Assembly: GCA_016839055.1 (NCBI GenBank)
Contig: JAEKNX010000004.1
Span: 1-64,000 of the forward strand
Source of the DNA: Spirochaetales bacterium
GTDB taxonomy: Bacteria > Spirochaetota > Spirochaetia > UBA9216
Length of the DNA: 64,000 nucleotides
Reading direction: 5' to 3'
The notes under the pieces are model-generated. The model searched no databases. It saw only the letters and a list, made by a program, of their open reading frames with translations, and was not told the origin of the DNA. Of the stretch, positions 61,331 through 64,000 are shown piece after piece. Made by a program: the position numbers and the translations under genes. Position 1 is the first letter of the stretch. Each line of letters starts with the position of its first letter.

Positions 61331-62845
61331 ATGACAGATAGATCAATACACACTGGTAACACTATAAGACGCATTATCGAAGCCGCAGGCAACTGGCTGG
61401 GTGATTCGCGCTCCTTCTCCTCTCCCGTGATAGAATTTTCGGGAAAATGCAGAACAGGACGATTTTATCTCCTGATTACCCGCGTGAATTCGAAGAATCT
61501 TCACCTCCAGGAGATTGTGACGGCTGAAGATGGCGAAAACCGAATATTTCGTAACTGGACATTCAAGAAAGAAGGAGAATGGCAGGTACTGAGTCTTGAG
61601 AAAAACGGAAAGCACATTATTCTTATCAATCTTATTGAGGAACTCGCCGAACTTAATGCAAGAATCGACAGTATCTTCAGAAAAGTCAACAATTCGAATC
61701 TTTATTTTGAAGAAGAATATATTACTTCCGAATATGATGAGAGCCTCGAGCGGATGGCCGCAGCAAAAGGCCCTGTGAGGCGATTTTTCAGCGGAATTTA
61801 TCATGAGGTAGCCTTGCATCCTGCCGTATTCGTGCCGGTTTTTTCTCTTGCAGTAATCTTTATGGCTATATTTGTAAGCAGTTATTTTCTGCAGGTAAAC
61901 AAGATTCAGAAGGGTCTGGACAGTACCGTCAATGAATATCTTCTGCAGATAAAGGGACAGATAAAGAACCTTGATGATTTTATGGTTAATGCCGGGGGTG
62001 ATCTTGAGGTGCTTAAAGAGGATCTCGAGCGTTCGAAGGCAGATTTTGATTTCAACAAGCATAACGCATATGCCAATGTCATGCGGCTCTCCGAGGAGCT
62101 TACAAAGTATCTGCCCGCCAGAAAAGAAGCGTACAAGCTTATAGCCTCGAATATAAAAGACGCGGTATCCTACGGCGAGATAATATATGAGATGGCGCAG
62201 CTGCCCTCCGAGGAATACCAGGCGAGGATATTTCTTGCAACCGAGGAACAGCGGGTAATGCCGCTCAGCCGGTATATTCCGGTGTTTACCGACATGGTTT
62301 ATCCAGTCATGGTAACAGGGCTTGATAACGACGGCCGCGGCTTCAGGATAACCGACGGTTTTATGGAAAAACGTGAGGACCCCCTGGGGTCGGGAGGGGT
62401 GGCGCCCCACTTTGCCGTTGATATTATTAATGTGAGCAATATAGATTTTATTTCTTATGCGGGAGAAATTATCCGTGAAGGCATGCCCGATGGTGATGTC
62501 TCGGCTGCGCATGATGGAGTTGTTAAGTCGGTAGTCCAGGATGATCCGAGATACGGCTGTCTCATCGAGATCGAGCATCCGCTAACCGAAGAAGTCAAAA
62601 AGATGTACCCTGATGCGGACTCCTGGTCTACGGCATACGCTCACCTGAAGGTTGATCCCTTTGTGGAAGTCGGTCAGTGGGTTAATGCCTCCGACCCCAT
62701 CGGTCTCATAGGCAATACCGGCCACTCGACAGGGCCTCACCTGCATTTTGAGGTGAGAATCTACCGCGATGGCGGTGACTATGCTGACGAAATTGGTACC
62801 CGCTATGAAAAGATAAATCCCTTTCCCCCCGAAAAGAAAAAATAA
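61331..62845 (+). CDS. M23 (LytM) metallopeptidase with cytoplasmic domain and coiled coil
   Basis: 504 residues if started at the ATG at 61331; a GTG at 61289 in the same frame is an alternative and neither has a good Shine-Dalgarno. The N-terminal ~155 residues have no signal peptide and should be cytoplasmic. One membrane segment follows (PAVFVPVFSLAVIFMAIFVS), then a coiled coil (about 200-270) and the M23 domain, with zinc ligands in APHFAVDIIN (HxxxD) and GPHLHFEVRIY (HxH), so the peptidase looks active. It should cut peptidoglycan cross-links in the periplasm, perhaps in division or envelope remodelling. The soluble N-terminal part is unfamiliar to me. Confidence 0.85.
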   Translation: MTDRSIHTGNTIRRIIEAAGNWLGDSRSFSSPVIEFSGKCRTGRFYLLITRVNSKNLHLQEIVTAEDGENRIFRNWTFKKEGEWQVLSLEKNGKHIILINLIEELAELNARIDSIFRKVNNSNLYFEEEYITSEYDESLERMAAAKGPVRRFFSGIYHEVALHPAVFVPVFSLAVIFMAIFVSSYFLQVNKIQKGLDSTVNEYLLQIKGQIKNLDDFMVNAGGDLEVLKEDLERSKADFDFNKHNAYANVMRLSEELTKYLPARKEAYKLIASNIKDAVSYGEIIYEMAQLPSEEYQARIFLATEEQRVMPLSRYIPVFTDMVYPVMVTGLDNDGRGFRITDGFMEKREDPLGSGGVAPHFAVDIINVSNIDFISYAGEIIREGMPDGDVSAAHDGVVKSVVQDDPRYGCLIEIEHPLTEEVKKMYPDADSWSTAYAHLKVDPFVEVGQWVNASDPIGLIGNTGHSTGPHLHFEVRIYRDGGDYADEIGTRYEKINPFPPEKKK

Positions 62846-62910
62846 TTTAGCTGCCGATAGTTAGGGTACAAATCCTTGGAAGAACCTTTTATTTTTATAT
62901 CCGAGTCAAT

Positions 62911-62945
62911 AAAAAAAGGGACATTTGATATTCATCAAATGTCCC
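62911..62945 (-). terminator. Rho-independent terminator of the acyl-CoA ligase gene
   Basis: Read on the minus strand: GGGACATTTGAT, loop GAAT, ATCAAATGTCCC, then seven T (plus-strand A run 62911-62917). The 12-bp stem is perfect and lies 20 bp after the ligase stop. Confidence 0.92.
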
Positions 62946-62965
62946 CGCTACTTTTAAGATGTAAT

Positions 62966-64000
62966 TTACATATACAAAAAGCGTTTTACCTTCAGTGAAG
63001 GAGTCAGTTTGAATGGAATTTCCTGTTCAACAATGTGACTTATTTTTGAAAAATTGCTGAGCCTTTTATTCATTGTTTTTCTGATGTCTTCGAGCGTGTT
63101 TTCTTTCCAGATAGGGAAATTATTCACATTATGTTTAAGTTCTTCAAACTGCAGCTTCAGTTTCTCCTGGTCAAGAAACACTCTCGCAACCAGTCCTATA
63201 TCATCGTTTAGTACAAGGCATTCTGAAACAAGGGGATTAGCCTTCAGTTCATTCTCGATTTCTTCAGGATAAATATTTTCACCCGAGGGTCCGAGAATCA
63301 GATTTTTTAGTCTACCCTTTATATATAGATTACCTTTCGTGTCAATACTGCCGAGATCGCCGGTTTTAAACCAACCGTCTTCGGTGAAGACCTCGGCGGT
63401 TTTCTCTTCATCCTTATAGTAACCACTCATTATAGTGTCACCAGAGGCTTGAATCTCTCCTTCGTCTGATACCCGCAGTTTTACATGTTTGAATTCTGGG
63501 CCTATACCTTTGAATATCGTCTCAAATGGAGCTGATCCTGCAAGACATGGGGCCGTTTCGGTGAGACCGTAGCCAACCGCATATGGAAATGCCGCCTCTC
63601 TTAGAAACCGTTCAACCGTTTCAGAAAGCGGAGCTCCGCCTATTCCAAAAAATTTCAGTCTTCCGCCGAAGGTCTTGAGGAGTTTCTTCCCTATTACGAA
63701 CTTGTTCAACAATTTGCGAAGCGGAGGTATCCGGTAGATGATGCCTAGCGCCTTGCTCTTTGAAACAGGTCCAAGTACTGAAGTCTTGTATATCTTTTCG
63801 ATAAGAAGCGGAACGCTGAGCATGAAATGTGGTCTGACGTTTTTCAGGGCCTTCATCATCAGGGTCGGTGATGGTTTCTGCCCAAGATAGGTGATGTTGG
63901 CTCCTTCAATCATAGGGGTCATAAACCCTTGAGTGAACTCATACATATGAGCCAGGGGCAGTACGGAGAGCATGGCGTCGCCGGGTTGGAAGTCGCCTAC
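62966..64000 (-). CDS. AMP-binding long-chain acyl-CoA ligase, N-terminus outside the window
   Basis: About 345 C-terminal residues are visible; the frame runs to the window edge without a start. Present are LSVLPLAHMYEFTQG, the A5-type motif YGLTETAPCLAGSA, FKTGDLGSIDTKGNLYIKGR and the hinge region KNLILGPSGENIYPEEIENE, which belong to ANL-superfamily ligases. The P-loop TSGTTG motif would be upstream, outside the window. The protein ends SLKVKRFLYM, containing the C-terminal lysine region. It activates fatty acids to acyl-AMP and then acyl-CoA. It resembles the FAA1/FadD15 long-chain type used in membrane lipid salvage. Confidence 0.92.
   Translation of the reverse strand, partial: VGDFQPGDAMLSVLPLAHMYEFTQGFMTPMIEGANITYLGQKPSPTLMMKALKNVRPHFMLSVPLLIEKIYKTSVLGPVSKSKALGIIYRIPPLRKLLNKFVIGKKLLKTFGGRLKFFGIGGAPLSETVERFLREAAFPYAVGYGLTETAPCLAGSAPFETIFKGIGPEFKHVKLRVSDEGEIQASGDTIMSGYYKDEEKTAEVFTEDGWFKTGDLGSIDTKGNLYIKGRLKNLILGPSGENIYPEEIENELKANPLVSECLVLNDDIGLVARVFLDQEKLKLQFEELKHNVNNFPIWKENTLEDIRKTMNKRLSNFSKISHIVEQEIPFKLTPSLKVKRFLYM

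Noticed and set aside
61343-62578. 411-residue open frame antisense to the M23 peptidase
   Set aside because: It is a shadow of the peptidase gene: histidine- and tyrosine-rich low-quality sequence with no domain and no ribosome site.

Overview
The window looks like ordinary chromosome from an anaerobic, Gram-negative-type bacterium, most likely a free-living spirochaete of the Spirochaeta/Sediminispirochaeta kind. This placement is an inference. It rests on the Bat gene set, diderm lipoproteins, plant-sugar hydrolases and an oxygen-sensitive 4-hydroxybutyryl-CoA dehydratase; there is no rRNA or other decisive taxonomic marker. Genes are densely packed on both strands. I see no phage, IS element or CRISPR array.

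Layout. 1-3008: 3' end of a Bat operon (Gly-Gln-Asp repeat protein, BatD, BatE). 3062-5359: family B DNA polymerase (Pol II type). 5494-7520: decayed and membrane-fused GH29 fragment followed by an intact alpha-L-fucosidase. 7521-10978: large surface lipoprotein with an odd insertion, then a frameshifted histidine kinase remnant. 11016-15966: EamA transporter, nicotinamidase, two-gene ABC exporter, FAD oxidoreductase. 15981-24943: sugar kinase, a crotonase homologue lacking both catalytic glutamates, a DUF1007/NicO metal-transport pair, GH3 glucosidase, Lon. 25082-34496: MarR, SlyD, MATE pump, EttA, a TPR-GAF-GGDEF cyclase, an M16 lipoprotein peptidase. 34575-44203: housekeeping block (ThiF/MoeB, YchF, aldo/keto reductase, TrmJ-like methylase, RelA/SpoT, PrmC, PrfA, rhomboid). 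44308-44569: 48-bp repeat array and tRNA-Arg(CCG). 45357-51666: two MoeA proteins, one fused to a binding-protein domain, then a MetH whose activation domain is a separate upstream gene.

51736-61111 is the metabolic centrepiece. It holds a GABA aminotransferase, a GntR regulator with a 22-bp perfect palindrome in its promoter, and an operon for 4-hydroxybutyryl-CoA dehydratase, CoA-transferase, crotonase, thiolase, 3-hydroxybutyryl-CoA dehydrogenase and an iron alcohol dehydrogenase. Together these can take 4-aminobutyrate through succinate semialdehyde, 4-hydroxybutyrate, crotonyl-CoA and acetoacetyl-CoA to two acetyl-CoA. The NADH used at the alcohol dehydrogenase is regenerated at the hydroxyacyl-CoA dehydrogenase. 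A terminator closes the operon, followed by an M23 peptidase and a partial acyl-CoA ligase.

The least explained signal is structural. Inside the GABA operon the dehydrogenase gene hbd is flanked by two intercistronic elements, each with three consecutive hairpins. Stems differ between the two elements, but four of the six loops share an NTCCAT hexamer. Related CTCCATGG words occur in the 48-bp repeat array upstream of the tRNA. Other strong intergenic palindromes lie at 27604, 34532 and 53030.
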